Shown: positions 25,607-39,969 of the stretch, in pieces
Layout: the number at the start of each line of letters is the position of its first letter
Position numbering within the stretch: position 1 is the stretch's first letter
From: Hydractinia symbiolongicarpus
Taxonomy: Eukaryota; Cnidaria; Hydrozoa; Anthoathecata; Hydractiniidae
NCBI RefSeq assembly: GCF_029227915.1
Contig: NC_079885.1
Location: forward strand, 14,705,001-14,769,000
Direction of reading: 5' to 3'
DNA length: 64,000 nt
Notes under the pieces: generated by a model
Seen by the model: only the letters and a program-made list of their open reading frames with translations
Told to the model about the DNA's origin: nothing
The model's database searches: none
Program-made: the position numbers and the translations under genes

Positions 25607-28600
25607 AAGACGTCCAAACTCCTTTTCCTTGACGCCATGGCTATAGAACACTGTCAACTACGTGCACAGCCCTCTAAAGGCTGTAATATGGCCATTTGCA
25701 GCCTATTAAAGGCCTTATACGTAAATACTGTCGCTCCACCCGCCTGCGCAAGTTACCATTGGTGTAGTCCTTCCAGTCTCAATGGACTATGACGTCCCAA
25801 GTCGTTTTCTTTGTCGCCGTGACGTTTAAAAACCCGCAAGTACGCGCACAGTCCTCTAAATGCTATAGTATGGCTTTTGTAAGTCTAAAAAAGGCCTTAC
25901 GCGTAAATCACGTGCTTCCACTCTCCAAACCAGGCTACCAATGGTGTACCTTTCCGACTATCATTGAACTACGACGTCCCAAATCCTTTTCCTTGGCGCT
26001 TTAGCGTTAAAACACATTTAACTACGTGCACGGCCCTTTGAACGCTGTAATATGGCCATTTGCATCCTATTAAAGGCCTTATACGTAAATACTGTCGCTC
26101 CACCTGCCTGCGCAAGTTACCATTGGTCTAGTGTTTTCAGTCTCAATGTAATATGACGTCCCAAGTCATTTTCCTTAACGCCATGGCTTTAGAACACTTT
26201 TAACTCCGTGCACAGCCCTCTAAAGGCTGTAATATGGCCATTTGCAGTTAAATAAAGGCTTTAAACGTAAACACTGTCGTTCCAACTGCCTGCGCAGGTT
26301 ACCATAGGAGTAGTCCTTCCAGTCTCAATGGACTATGACGTCCCAAGTCCTTTTCCTTAGCGCCATGGCTATAGAACACTGTTAACTACGTGCACAGCCC
26401 TCTAAAGGCAGTAATATGGCCATTTGCAGCCTAATAAAGGCCTTACACGTAAATCACGTTCTTCCACGTCCCCAGCAAGGCTACCAATGGTCTAGTGTTC
26501 CCAGTCTTAATGGAATAAGACGTCCAAAGTCCTTTTCCTTGACGCCATGGCTATAGAACACTGTCAACTACGCGCACAGTTCTTTAAATGCTGTAATATT
26601 GCCTTTTGTAGCCAAATAAAGGCTTTACACGGAAATAACGTGGTTCCACCACCCTTCGCGGGATACCATTAGTCTAGTCCTTCCAGTCCCAATGGACTAT
26701 GACGTGCCAAGTCATTTTCCTTGGCGCCATGGCTTTAGCACACTGTTAATTTCGTGCACGCCCTCTAAAGGCTGTAATATGGCCATTTGCAGCCTATTAA
26801 AAGCCTTACACGTAAATCACGTTCTTCCACGTCCCCAGCAAGGCTACCAATGGTCTAGTGTTCCCAGTCTTAATGGAATAAGACGTCCAAAGTCCTTTTC
26901 CTTGACGTCATAGCTATAGAACACTGTCAACTACGCGCACAGTCCTTTAAATGCTGTAATATTGCCTTTTGCAGCCTAATAACGCCTTTACACGTAAATG
27001 CCGTGATTCCATCACCCTCCGCGGGATACCATTGGTCTAGTCCTTCCAGTCCCAATGGACTACAACGTGCCAAGTCGTTTTCTTTGGCACTTTGGCGTTA
27101 GAAGACCGGCAACTACGCGCACAGTCCTCTAAATGCTGTAACATGGCCTTTTACAGACTAATAAAGGTCTTACACTCAAATCACGTTCTTCCACGTCTCC
27201 AGCAAGGCTACCAATGGTCTAGTGTTCCCAGTCTTAATGGAATAAGACGTCAAAAGTCCTTTTCCTGGACGCCATGGCTATAGAACACTGTCAACTACGC
27301 GCACAGTCCTTTAAATGCTGTAATATTGACTTTTGTAGCCAAATAAAGGCCTTACACGTAAATCACGTTCTTCCACGTCCCCAGCAAGGCTACCAATGGT
27401 CTAGTGTTCCCAGTCTTAATGGAATAAGACGTCCAAAGTCCTTTTCCTTGACGCCATGGCTATAGAACACTGTCAACTACGTGCACAGCCCTCTAAAGGC
27501 TGTAATATGGCCATTTGCAGCCTATTAAAGGCCTTATACGTAAATACTGTCGCTCCACCTGCCTGCGCAAGTTACCATTGGTGTAGTCCTTCCAGTCTCA
27601 ATGGAATATGACGTCCCAAGTCGTTTTCTTTGTCGCCATGGCTATAGAAAACTGTTAACTACGTGCACAGCCCTCTAAAGGCAGTAATATGGCCATTTGC
27701 AGCCTAATAAAGACCTTACACGTAAATCACGTTCTTCCACGTCCCCAGCAAGGCTACCAATGGTCTAGTGTTCCCAGTCTTAATGGAATAAGACGTCCAA
27801 AGTCCTTTTCCTTGACGCCATGGCTATAGAACACTGTCAACTACGTGCACAGCCCTCTAAAGGCTGTAATATGGCCATTTGCAGCCTATTAAAGGCCTTA
27901 TACGTAAATACTGTCGCTCCACCTGCCTGCGCAAGTTACCATTGGTGTAGTCCTTCCAGTCTCAATGGAATATGACGTCCCAAGTCGTTTTCTTTGTCGC
28001 CGTGACGTTTAAAAACCCGCAAGTACGCGCACAGTCCTCTAAAAGTATGGCCTTTTACAGACTAATAAAGGTCTTACACGCAAATCACGTTCTTCCACGC
28101 CCCAAGCAAGGTTACCAATGGTCTAGTAATCCCAGTCTTAATGGAATATGACGTCTCAAGTCCTTTTCCTTGGCGCTTTAGCGTTAAAACACTTTTTACT
28201 CCGTGCACAGCCCTCTAAATGCTGTAACATGGCCTTTTGCAGACTAATAAAGGCTTTAAACGTAAATACTGTCGTTCCTACTGCCTGCGCAGGTTACCAT
28301 AGGAGTAGTCCTTCCAGTCTCAATGGACTATGACGTCCCAAGTCCTTTTCCTTGGCGCCATGGCTTTAGAACACTTTTAACTCCGTGCACAGCCCTCTAA
28401 AGGCTGTAATATGGCCATTTGCAGCCTAATAAAGGTGTTATACGTAAATAGCGTCGTTCCACCTGCCTGCGCAGGTTACCATAGGAGTAGTCCTTCCAGT
28501 CTCAATGGACTATGACGTCCCAAGTCCTTTTCCTTGGCGCCATGGCTTTAGAGCAAGGTTAACTCCGTGCACAGCCCTCTAAATGCTGTAACATGGTCTT

Positions 28601-29423
28601 TTGCAGACTAATAAAGGCTTTAAACGTAAATACTGTCGTTCCAACTGCCTGCGCAGGTTACCATAGGAGTAGTCCTTCCAGTCCCAATGGACTATGACGT
28701 CCCAAGTCCTTTTCCTTGGCGCCATGGCTATAGAACACTGTTAACTACGTGCACAGCCCTCTAAAGGCAGTAATATGGCCATTTGGAGCCTAATAAAGGC
28801 CTTACACGTAAATCACGTTCTTCCACGTCCCCAGCAAAGCTACCAATGGTCTAGTGTTCCCAGTCCTAATGGAATAAGACGTCCGAAGTCCTTTTCCTTG
28901 ACGCCATGGCTATAGAACACTGTCAACTACGCGCACAGTCCTTTAAGTGCTGTAATATTGCCTTTTGTGGCCAAATAAAGGCTTTACACGGAAATAACGT
29001 GGTTCCACCACCCTTCGCGGGATACCATTAGTCTAGTCCTTCCAGTCCCAATGGACTATGACGTGCCAAGTCATTTTCCTTGGCGCCATGGCTTTAGCTC
29101 ACTGTTAATTTCATGCACGGCCCTCTAAAGGCTGTAATAAGGCCATTTGCAGCCTATTAAAGGCCTTACACGTAAATCACGTTCTTCCACGTCCCCAGCA
29201 AGGCTACCAATGGTCTAGTGTTCGCAGTCTTAATGGAATATGACGTCCCAAGTCCTTTTCCTTGACGCCATGGCTATAGAACACTGTTGACTACGTGCAC
29301 AACCCTCTAAAGTCAGTAATGTGTCCTTTTGCAGCCTAATAACGCCTTTACACGTAAATGCCGTGATTCCATCACCCTCCGCGGGATACCATTGGTCTAG
29401 TCCTTCCAGTCCCAATGGACTAC

Positions 29424-29671
29424 AACGTGCCAAGTCGTTTTCTTTGGCACCTTGGCGTTAGAAGACCGGCAACTATGCGCACAGTCCTCTAAATGCTGTA
29501 ACATGGCCTTTTACAGACTAATAAAGGTCTTACACGCAAATCACGTTCTTCCACGTCTCCAGCAAGGCTACCAATGGTCTAGCCTAATAAAGGTGTTATA
29601 CGTAAATAGCGTCGTTCCACCTGCCTGCGCAAGTTACCATAGGAGTAGTCCTTCCAGTCTCAATGGACTAT
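29424..29671. repeat. Fused monomer with a 116-bp deletion (marker junction)
   Basis: The GACGTC-equivalent sites at 29424 (mutated to AACGTG) and 29672 are 248 bp apart instead of 364. The right half of one monomer (CCAATGGTCTAG) runs straight into CCTAATAAAGGTGTTATACG of the next, with AG shared by both parent sequences. The same join is present near 37216 and 40378, showing descent from one deletion event followed by duplication. Confidence 0.9.
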
Positions 29672-31739
29672 GACGTCCCAAGTCCTTTTCCTTGGCGCCA
29701 TGGCTTTAGAGCAAGGTTAACTCCGTGCACAGCCCTCTAAATGCTGTAACATGGCCTTTTGCAGACTAATAAAGGCTTTAAACGTAAATACTGTTGTTCC
29801 AACTGCCTGCGCAGGTTACCATAGGAGTAGTCCTTCCAGTCTCAATGGACTATGACGTCCCAAGTCCTTTTCCTTGGCGCCATGGCTTTAGAACACTTTT
29901 AACTCCGTGCACAGCCCTCTAAAGGCTGTAATATGGCCATTTGCAGCCTAATAAAGGTGTTATACGTAAATAGCGTCGTTCCACCTGCCTGCGCAGGTTA
30001 CCATAGGAGTAGTCCTTCCCATCTCAATGGACTATGACGTCCCAAGTCCTTTTCCTTGGCGCCATGGCTTTAGAGCAAGGTTAACTCCGTGCACAGCCCT
30101 CTAAATGCTGTAACATGGTCTTTTGCAGACTAATAAAGGCTTTAAACGTAAATACTGTCGTTCCAACTGCCTGCGCAGGTCACCATAGGAGTAGTCCTTC
30201 CAGTCCGAATGGACTATGACGTCCCAAGTCCTTTTCCTTGGCGCCATGGCTATAGAACACTGTTAACTACGTGCACAGCCCTCTAAAGGCAGTAATATGG
30301 CCATTTGGAGCCTAATAAAGGCCTTACACGTAAATCACGTTCTTCCACGTCCCCAGCAAGGCTACCAATGGTCTAGTGTTCCCAGTCCTAATGGAATAAG
30401 ACGTCCGAAGTCCTTTTCCTTGACGCCATGGCTATAGAACACTGTCAACTACGCGCACAGTCCTTTAAGTGCTGTAATATTGCCTTTTGTGGCCAATTAA
30501 AGGCTTTACACGGAAATAACGTGGTTCCACCACCCTTCGCGGGATACCATTGGTCTAGTCCTTCCAGTCCCAATGGACTACAACGTGCCAAGTCGTTTTC
30601 TTTGGCACCTTGGCTTTAGAAGACCGGCAACTACGCGCACAGTCCTCTAAATGCTGTAACATGGCCTTTTACAGACTAATAAAGGTCTTACACGCAAATC
30701 ACGTTCTTCCACGTCTCCAGCAAGGCTACCAATGGTCTAGTGTTCCCAGTCTTAATGGAATATGACGTCCAAAGCCCTTTTTCTTGACGCCATGGCTATA
30801 GAACACTGTTAACTACGTGCACAGCCCCCTGTAAGCCGTATTATTGCCTTTGCAGCCTAATAAAGGCCTTGGACGTAAACCACGTGCTTCCACGCTCCAA
30901 GCCAGGCTATCATTGATCTAGTCCTTCCAGTCTCAATGGACTATGACGTCCCAAGTCCTTTTCCTTGGTGCCATGGCTATAGAACACTGTTAACTACGCG
31001 CACAGTCCTCTAAATGCTGTAACATTGCCTTTTACAGACTAATAAAGGTCTTACGCGCAAATCACATTCTTCCACGTTCCCAGCAAGGTTACCAATGGTC
31101 TAGTGTTCGCAGTCTTAATGAAATATGACGTCCAAAGTCCTTTTCCTTGTCGCCATGGCTATAGAACACTGTCAACTACGCGCACAGGCCTTTAAATGCT
31201 GTAATATTGCCTTTTGTAGCCAAATAAAGGCCTTACACGTTAACCACGTGCTTCCACGCTCCCAACCAGGCTACCATTGGTCTAGTGTTTTCAGTCTCAA
31301 TGTAATATGACGTCCCAAGTCATTTTCCTTAGCGCCATGGCTTTAGAACACTTTTAACTCCGTGCACAGCCCTCTAAAGGCTGTAATATGGCCATTTGAA
31401 GTTAAATAAAGGCTTTAAACGTAAACACTGTCGTTCCAACTGCCTGCGCAGGTTACCATAGGAGTAGTCCTTCCAGTCTCAATGGACTATGACGTCCCAA
31501 GTCCTTTTCCTTGGCGCCTTGGCTATAGAACACTGTTAACTACGTGCACAGCCCTCTAAAGGCAGTAATATGGCCATTTGCAGCCTAATAAAGGCCTTAC
31601 ACGTAAATCACGTTCTTTCACGTCCCCAGCAAGGCTACCAATGGTCTAGTGTTCCCAGTCTTAATGGAATAAGACGTCCAAAGTCCTTTTCCTTGACGCC
31701 ATGGCTATAGAACACTGTCAACTACGTGCACAGCCCTCT

Positions 31740-32577
31740 AAAGGCTGTAATATGGCCATTTGCAGCCTATTAAAGGCCTTATACGTAAATACTGTCGCTC
31801 CACCTGCCTGCGCAAGTTACCATTGCTGTAGTCCTTCCAGTCTCAATGGACTATGACGTCCCAAGTCGTTTTCTTTGTCGCCGTGACGTTTAAAAACCCG
31901 CAAGTACGCGCACAGTCCTCTAAATGCTATAGTATGGCTTTTGTAAGTCTAAAAAAGGCCTTACGCGTAAATCACGTGCTTCCACTCTCCAAACCAGGCT
32001 ACCAATGGTGTACCTTTCCGACTATCATTGAACTACGACGTCCCAATTCCTTTTCCTTGGCGCTTTAGCGTTAAAACACATTTAACTACGTGCACGGCCC
32101 TTTGAACGCTCGCTCCACCTGCCTGCGCAAGTTACCATTGGTCTAGTGTTTTCATTTTCTAAACCTGCCTGCGCAAGTTACCATTGGTCTAGTGTTTTCA
32201 TTTTCTAAAGGCTGTAATATGGCCATTTGCAGCCTATTAAAGGCCTTATACGTAAATACTGTCGCTCCACCTGCCTGCGCAAGTTACCATTGCTGTAGTC
32301 CTTCCAGTCTCAATGGACTATGACGTCCCAAGTCGTTTTCTTTGTCGCCGTGACGTTTAAAAACCCGCAAGTACGCGCACAGTCCTCTAAATGCTATAGT
32401 ATGGCTTTTGTAAGTCTAAAAAAGGCCTTACGCGTAAATCACGTGCTTCCACTCTCCAAACCAGGCTACCAATGGTGTACCTTTCCGACTATCATTGAAC
32501 TACGACGTCCCAATTCCTTTTCCTTGGCGCTTTAGCGTTAAAACACATTTAACTACGTGCACGGCCCTTTGAACGCT
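31740..32577. repeat. Local 467-bp satellite duplication with a rearranged centre
   Basis: AAAGGCTGTAATATGGCC at 31740 recurs at 32207, and the following ~370 bp match at a constant 467-bp offset. 467 is not a multiple of 182, so monomer phase shifts by 103 bp here. The first copy ends abruptly at about 32110 (GAACGCT joined to CGCTCCACC), and the gap is filled by the 46-bp tandem repeat at 32118-32209. The homologous copy C at 42.6 kb lacks this extra block, so it arose after, or was lost since, the larger duplication. Confidence 0.9.
32118..32209. repeat. 46-bp direct tandem repeat, two copies
   Basis: Two adjacent 46-bp copies (32118-32163 and 32164-32209) begin CCTGCCTGCGCAAG and end TTTTCATTTTCTAAA. 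Each joins part of a monomer's variable half to CTAAA from a left half. The sequence TTTTCATTTTCTAAA is found nowhere else in the window that I noticed. Confidence 0.9.
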
Positions 32578-35500
32578 GTAATATGGCCATTTGCCTCCTA
32601 TTAAAGGCCTTATACGTAAATACTGTCGCTCCACCTGCCTGCGCAAGTTACCATTGGTCTAGTGTTTTCAGTCTCAATGTAATATGACGTCCCAAGTCAT
32701 TTTCCTTAACGCCATGGCTTTAGAACACTTTTAACTCCGTGCACAGCCCTCTAAAGGCTGTAATATGGCCATTTGCAGTTAAATAAAGGCTTTAAACGTA
32801 AACACTGTCGTTCCAACTGCCTGCGCAGGTTACCATAGGAGTAGTCCTTCCAGTCTCAATGGACTATGACGTCCCAAGTCCTTTTCCTTAGCGCCATGGC
32901 TATAGAACACTGTTAACTACGTGCACAGCCCTCTAAAGGCAGTAATATGGCCATTTGCAGCCTAATAAAGGCCTTACACGTAAATCACGTTCTTCCACGT
33001 CCCCAGCAAGGCTACCAATGGTCTAGTGTTCCCAGTCTTAATGGAATAAGATGTCCAAAGTCCTTTTCCTTGACGCCATGGCTATAGAACACTGTTAACT
33101 ACGTGCACAGCCCTCTAAAGTCAGTAATATGGCCTTTTGCGGCCTAATAAAGCCTTTACACGAAAATACCGTGATTCCACCACCCTCCGCGGGATACCAT
33201 TGGTCTAGTCCTTCAAGTCCCAATGGACTACAACGTCCCAAGTCGTTTTCTTTGGCACCTTGGCGTTAGAAGACCGCCAACTACGCGCACAGTCCTCTAA
33301 ATGCTGTAACGTGGCCTTTTACAGACTAATAAAGGTCTTACACGCAAATCACGTTCTTCCACGCCCCAAGCAAGGTTACCAATGGTCTAATGTTCCCAGT
33401 CTTAATGGAATATGACGTCTCAAGTCCTTTTCCTTGGCGCTTTAGCGTTAAAACACTTTTTACTACGTGCACAGACCTCTAAATGCTGTAATATTGCCTT
33501 TTGCAGCCAAATAAAGGCTTAACACGTAAATAACGTGGTTCCACCACCCTTCGCGGGATACCATTAGTCTAGTTCTTCCAGTCTCAATAGACTATGACGT
33601 CCCAAGTCCTTTTCCTTGGCGCCATGGCTTTAGAGCAAGGTTAACTCCGTGCACAGCCCTCTAAATGCTGTAACATGGCCTTTTGCAGACTAATAAAGGC
33701 TTTAAACGTAAATACTGTCGTTCCAACTGCCTGCGCAGGTTACCATAGGAGTAGTCCTTCCAGTCTCAATGGACTATGACGTCCCAAGTCCTTTTCCTTG
33801 GCGCCATGGCTATAGAACACTGTTAACTACGTGCACAGCCCTCTAAAGGCAGTAATATGGCCATTTGGAGCCTAATAAAGGCCTTACACGTAAATCACGT
33901 TCTTCCACGTCCCCAGCAAGGCTACCAATGGTCTAGTGTTCCCAGTCTTAATGGAATAAGACGTCCAAAGTCCTTTTTCTTGACGCCATGGCTATAGAAC
34001 ACTTTTAACTCCGTGCACAGCCCTCTAAAGGCTGTAATATGGCCATTTGCAGCCTAATAAAGGTGTTATACGTAAACAGCGTCGTTCCACCTGCCTGCGC
34101 AAGTTACCATAGGAGTAGTCCTTCCAGTCTCAATGGACTATGACGTCCCAAGTCCTTTTCCTTGGCGCCATGGCTTTAGAACAATGTTAACTCCGTGCAC
34201 AGCCCTCTAAATGCTGTAATATTGCCTTTTGCAGCCAAATAAAGGCTTTACACGTAAATAACGTGGTTCCACCACCCTTCGCGGGATACCATTAGTCTAG
34301 TCCTTCCAGTCTCAATAGACTATGACGTCCCAACTCCTTTTCCTTGGCGCCATGGCTTTAGAACACTTTTAACTCCGTGCACAGCCCCCTAAAGGCTGTA
34401 ATATGGCCTTTTGCAGACTAAAAAAAGGCCTTACACGTAAACCACCTGCTTCCACGCTCTCAACCAGGCTACCATTGGTCTAGTGTTTTCAGTCTCAATG
34501 TAATATGACGTACCAAGTCATTTTCCTTGGCGCCATGGCTTTAGAATACTTTTAACTCCGTGCACAGCCCTCTAAAGGCTGTAATATGGCCATTTGCAGT
34601 TAAATAAAGGCTTTAAACGTAAACACTGTCGTTCCAACTGCCTCCGCGGGATACCATTGGTCTAGTCCTTCCAGTCCCAATGGACTACAACGTCCCAAGT
34701 CGTTTTCTTTGGCACCTTGGCGTTAGAAGACCGGCAACTACGCGCACAGTCCTCTAAATGCTGTAACATGGCCTTTTACAGACTAATAAAGGTCTTACAC
34801 GCAAATCACGTTCTTCCACGCCCCAAGCAAGGTTACCAATGGTCTAGTGTTCCCAGTCTTAATAAAATATGACGTCTCAAGTCCTTTTCCGTGACGTCAT
34901 GGCTTTAGAGCACTGTTAACTACGTCCACAGCCCTCTAAATGCGGCATTATCGTCTTTTGCAGGCTAATAAAGGCCTTACCCGTAAATAACGTGCTTCCA
35001 TGCTCCCAGCCATGCTACCATTGATGTAGTCCTTCCAGTCTCAATGGAATACGATGTTCCAAGTCGTTTTCCTTCGCGCTATGGCGTTAGAACACTGCTA
35101 ACTACGTGCACGGCCCTTTGAACGCTGTAATATGGCCATTTGCAGCCTATTAAAAGCCTTATACGTAAATACTGTTGCTCCACCTTCCTGCGCAAGTTAC
35201 CATTGGTGTAGTCCTTCCAGTCTCAATGGACAATGACGTCCCAAGTCGTTTTATTTGACGCCGTGACGTTTGAAAACGCCTAAGTACGCGCACAGTCCTC
35301 TAAATGCTATAGTATGGCCTTTGTAAGTCTAAAAAAGGCCTTACGCGTAAATCACGTGCTTCCACTCTCTAAACCAGGCTACCAATGGTGTACCTTTTGC
35401 GATTATCATTGAACTACGACGTCACAATTCCTTTTCCTTGATGCCATGGCTATAGAACACTGTCAACTACGCGCACAGTCCTTTAAATGCTGTAATATTG

Positions 35501-37060
35501 CCTTTTGTAGCCAAATAAAGGCTTTACACGTAAATAACGTGGTTCCATCACCCTTCGCGGGATACCATTAGTCTAGTCCTTCCAGTCTCAATAGACTATG
35601 ACGTCTCAAGTCCTTTTCCTTGGCGCTTTAGCGTTAAAACACTTTTTACTACGTGCACAGACCTCTAAATGCTGTAATATTGCCTTTTGCAGCCATATAA
35701 AGGCTTAACACGTAAATAACGTGGTTCCACCACCCTTCGCGGGATACCATTAGTCTATTCCTTCCAGTCTTAATAGACTATGACGTTCCAAGTCCTTTTC
35801 CTTGGCGCCATGGCCTTAGAACACTTTTAACTTCGTGCACAGCCCTCTAAAGGCTGTAATATGGCCATTTGCAGCCTAATAAAAGTGTTATACGTAAATA
35901 GCGTCGTTCCACCTGCCTGCGCAGGTTACCATAGGAGTAGTCCTTCCAGTCTCAATGGACTATGACGTCCCAAGTCCTTTTCCTTGGCGCCATGGCTTTA
36001 GAACAAGGTTAACTCCGTGCACAGCCCTCTAAATGCTGTAACATGGCCTTTTGCAGACTAATAAAGGCTTTAAACGTAAATACTGTCGTTCCAACTGCCT
36101 GCGCAGGTTACCATAGGAGTAGTTCTTCCAGTCTCAATGGACTATGACGTCCCAAGTCCTTTTCCTTGGCGCCATGGCAATAGAACACTGTTAACTACGT
36201 GCACAGCCCTCTAAAGGCAGTAATATGGCGATTTGGAGCCTAATAAAGGCCTTACACGTAAATCACGTTCTACCACGTCCTCAGCAAGGCTACCAATGGT
36301 CTAGTGTTCCCAGTCTTAATGGAATAAGACGTCCAAAGTCCTTTTCCTTGACGCCATGGCTATAGAACACTGTCAACTACGCGCACAGTCCTTTAAATGC
36401 TGTAATATTGCCTTTTGTAGCCAAATAAAGGCTTTACACGGAAATAACGTGGTTCCACCACCCTTCGCGGGATACCATTAGTCTAGTCCTTCCAGTCTCA
36501 ATAGACTATGACGTCCCAAGTCCTTTTCCTTGGCGCCATGGCTTTAGAACATTTTTAACTCCGTGCACAGCCCTCTAAAGGCTGTAATATGGCCATTTGC
36601 AGTTAAATAAAGGCTTTAAACGTAAACACTGTCGTTCCAACTGCCTGCGCAGGTTACCATAGGAGTAGTCCTTCCAGTCTCAATGGACTATGACGTCCCA
36701 AGTCCTTTTCCTTGGAGCCATGGCTATAGAACACTGTTAACTACGTGCACAGCCCTCTAAAGGCTGTAATATGGCCTTTTGCAGACTAAAAAAAGGCCTT
36801 ACACGTAAACCACGTGCTTCCACGCTCCCAACCAGGCTACCATTGGTCTAGTGTTTTCAGTCTCAATGTAATATGACGTACCAAGTCATTTTCCTTGGCG
36901 CCATGGCTTTAGAATACTTTTAACTCCGTGCACAGCCCTCTAAAGGCTGTAATATGGCCATTTGCAGTTAAATAAAGGCTTTAAACGTAAACACTGTCGT
37001 TCCAACTGCCTCCGCGGGATACCATTGGTCTAGTCCTTCCAGTCCCAATGGACTACAACG

Positions 37061-39965
37061 TGCCAAGTCGTTTTCTTTGGCACCTTGGCGTTAGAAGACC
37101 GGCAACTACGCGCACAGTCCTCTAAATGCTGTAACATGGCCTTTTACAGACTAATAAAGGTCTTACACGCAAATCACGTTCTTCCACGTCTCCAGCAAGG
37201 CTACCAATGGTCTAGCCTAATAAAGGTGTTATACGTAAATAGCGTCGTTCCACCTGCCTGCGCAAGTTACCATAGGAGTAGTCCTTCCAGTCTCAATGGA
37301 CTATGACGTCCCAAGTCCTTTTCCTTGGCGCCATGGCTTTAGAGCAAGGTTAACTCCGTGCACAGCCCTCTAAATGCTGTAACATGGCCTTTTGCAGACT
37401 AATAAAGGCTTTAAACGTAAATACTGTTGTTCCAACTGCCTGCGCAGGTTACCATAGGAGTAGTCCTTCCAGTCTCAATGGACTATGACGTCCCAAGTCC
37501 TTTTCCTTGGCGCCATGGCTTTAGAACACTTTTAACTCCGTGCACAGCCCTCTAAAGGCTGTAATATGGCCATTTGCAGCCTAATAAAGGTGTTATACGT
37601 AAATAGCGTCGTTCCACCTGCCTGCGCAGGTTACCATAGGAGTAGTCCTTCCCGTCTCAATGGACTATGACGTCCCAAGTCCTTTTCCTTGGCGCCATGG
37701 CTTTAGAGCAAGGTTAACTCCGTGCACAGCCCTCTAAATGCTGTAACATGGTCTTTTGCAGACTAATAAAGGCTTTAAACGTAAATACTGTCGTTCCAAC
37801 TGCCTGCGCAGGTCACCATAGGAGTAGTTCTTCCAGTCCCAATGGACTATGACGTCCCAAGTCCTTTTCCTTGGCGCCATGGCTATAGAACACTGTTAAC
37901 TACGTGCACGGCCCTTTGAACGCTGTAATATGGCCATTTGCAGCCTATTAAAAGCCTTATACGTAAATACTGTTGCTCCACCTTCCTGCGCAAGTTACCA
38001 TTGGTGTAGTCCTTCCAGTCTCAATGGACAATGACGTCCCAAGTCGTTTTATTTGACGCCGTGACGTTTGAAAACGCCTAAGTACGCGCACAGTCCTCTA
38101 AATGCTATAGTATGGCCTTTGTAAGTCTAAAAAAGGCCTTACGCGTAAATCACGTGCTTCCACTCTCTAAACCAGGCTACCAATGGTGTACCTTTTGCGA
38201 TTATCATTGAACTACGACGTCACAATTCCTTTTCCTTGATGCCATGGCTATAGAACACTGTCAACTACGCGCACAGTCCTTTAAATGCTGTAATATTGCC
38301 TTTTGTAGCCAAATAAAGGCTTTACACGTAAATAACGTGGTTCCATCACCCTTCGCGGGATACCATTAGTCTAGTCCTTCCAGTCTCAATAGACTATGAC
38401 GTCTCAAGTCCTTTTCCTTGGCGCTTTAGCGTTAAAACACTTTTTACTACGTGCACAGACCTCTAAATGCTGTAATATTGCCTTTTGCAGCCATATAAAG
38501 GCTTAACACGTAAATAACGTGGTTCCACCACCCTTCGCGGGATACCATTAGTCTATTCCTTCCAGTCTTAATAGACTATGACGTTCCAAGTCCTTTTCCT
38601 TGGCGCCATGGCCTTAGAACACTTTTAACTTCGTGCACAGCCCTCTAAAGGCTGTAATATGGCCATTTGCAGCCTAATAAAAGTGTTATACGTAAATAGC
38701 GTCGTTCCACCTGCCTGCGCAGGTTACCATAGGAGTAGTCCTTCCAGTCTCAATGGACTATGACGTCCCAAGTCCTTTTCCTTGGCGCCATGGCTTTAGA
38801 ACAAGGTTAACTCCGTGCACAGCCCTCTAAATGCTGTAACATGGCCTTTTGCAGACTAATAAAGGCTTTAAACGTAAATACTGTCGTTCCAACTGCCTGC
38901 GCAGGTTACCATAGGAGTAGTCCTTCCAGTCTCAATGGACTATGACGTCCCAAGTCCTTTTCCTTGGCGCCATGGCAATAGAACACTGTTAACTACGTGC
39001 ACAGCCCTCTAAAGGCAGTAATATGGCGATTTGGAGCCTAATAAAGGCCTTACACGTAAATCACGTTCTACCACGTCCTCAGCAAGGCTACCAATGGTCT
39101 AGTGTTCCCAGTCTTAATGGAATAAGACGTCCAAAGTCCTTTTCCTTGACGCCATGGCTATAGAACACTGTCAACTACGCGCACAGTCCTTTAAATGCTG
39201 TAATATTGCCTTTTGTAGCCAAATAAAGGCTTTACACGGAAATAACGTGGTTCCACCACCCTTCGCGGGATACCATTAGTCTAGTCCTTCCAGTCTCAAT
39301 AGACTATGACGTCCCAAGTCCTTTTCCTTGGCGCCATGGCTTTAGAACATTTTTAACTCCGTGCACAGCCCTCTAAAGGCTGTAATATGGCCATTTGCAG
39401 TTAAATAAAGGCTTTAAACGTAAACACTGTCGTTCCAACTGCCTGCGCAGGTTACCATAGGAGTAGTCCTTCCAGTCTCAATGGACTATGACGTCCCAAG
39501 TCCTTTTCCTTGGAGCCATGGCTATAGAACACTGTTAACTACGTGCACAGCCCTCTAAAGGCTGTAATATGGCCTTTTGCAGACTAAAAAAAGGCCTTAC
39601 ACGTAAACCACGTGCTTCCACGCTCCCAACCAGGCTACCATTGGTCTAGTGTTTTCAGTCTCAATGTAATATGACGTACCAAGTCATTTTCCTTGGCGCC
39701 ATGGCTTTAGAATACTTTTAACTCCGTGCACAGCCCTCTAAAGGCTGTAATATGGCCATTTGCAGTTAAATAAAGGCTTTAAACGTAAACACTGTCGTTC
39801 CAACTGCCTCCGCGGGATACCATTGGTCTAGTCCTTCCAGTCCCAATGGACTACAACGTCCCAAGTCGTTTTCTTTGGCACCTTGGCGTTAGAAGACCGC
39901 CAACTACGCGCACAGTCCTCTAAATGCTCTAACATGGCCTTTTACAGACTAATAAAGGTCTTACA
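37061..39965. repeat. 2.8-kb internally deleted derivative of the higher-order unit (copy B)
   Basis: The first ~0.84 kb (37.06-37.90) matches 40.22-41.06 at an offset of 3162 bp, and copy A's start at 7633 bp. The next ~1.96 kb (37.90-39.86) matches 35.10-37.06 at an offset of 2798 bp. Copy B therefore equals the two ends of the larger unit with about 4.8 kb missing. The join is inside a monomer near 37898, at ACTGTTAACTACGTGCACGGCC, where both parents have TAACTACGTGCAC. Confidence 0.85.
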
Positions 39966-39969
39966 CGCA

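Larger units (their letters stand above)
29175..37060. repeat. Large satellite higher-order unit, copy A
   Basis: About 7.9 kb that recurs at 39970-47570. Offsets are 10795 bp over 29.2-31.9 kb, 10328 bp after the local 467-bp duplication near 32.2 kb, and 10510 bp after copy C's extra monomer near 43.95 kb. A marker is the 116-bp deletion join at about 29583 (GGTCTA followed by GCCTAATAAAGG). It also contains the rare CCCCTGTAAGC monomer near 30828, the TTTAAAAACCCGC monomers, and the GTTTGAAAACGCC monomer. Confidence 0.85.

Noticed and set aside
32118-32209. The 46-bp repeat as a CRISPR-like or integration element
   Set aside because: It is a direct duplication with no spacer, made entirely from rearranged satellite sequence.
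24025-34899. Perfect TGACGTCA (CRE/ATF-type) sites at 24025, 26903 and 34892
   Set aside because: They arise by one-base changes in the ordinary satellite TTGACGCCATGG and are found in only a few monomers. The homologous copy at 45401 lacks one. No promoter context.
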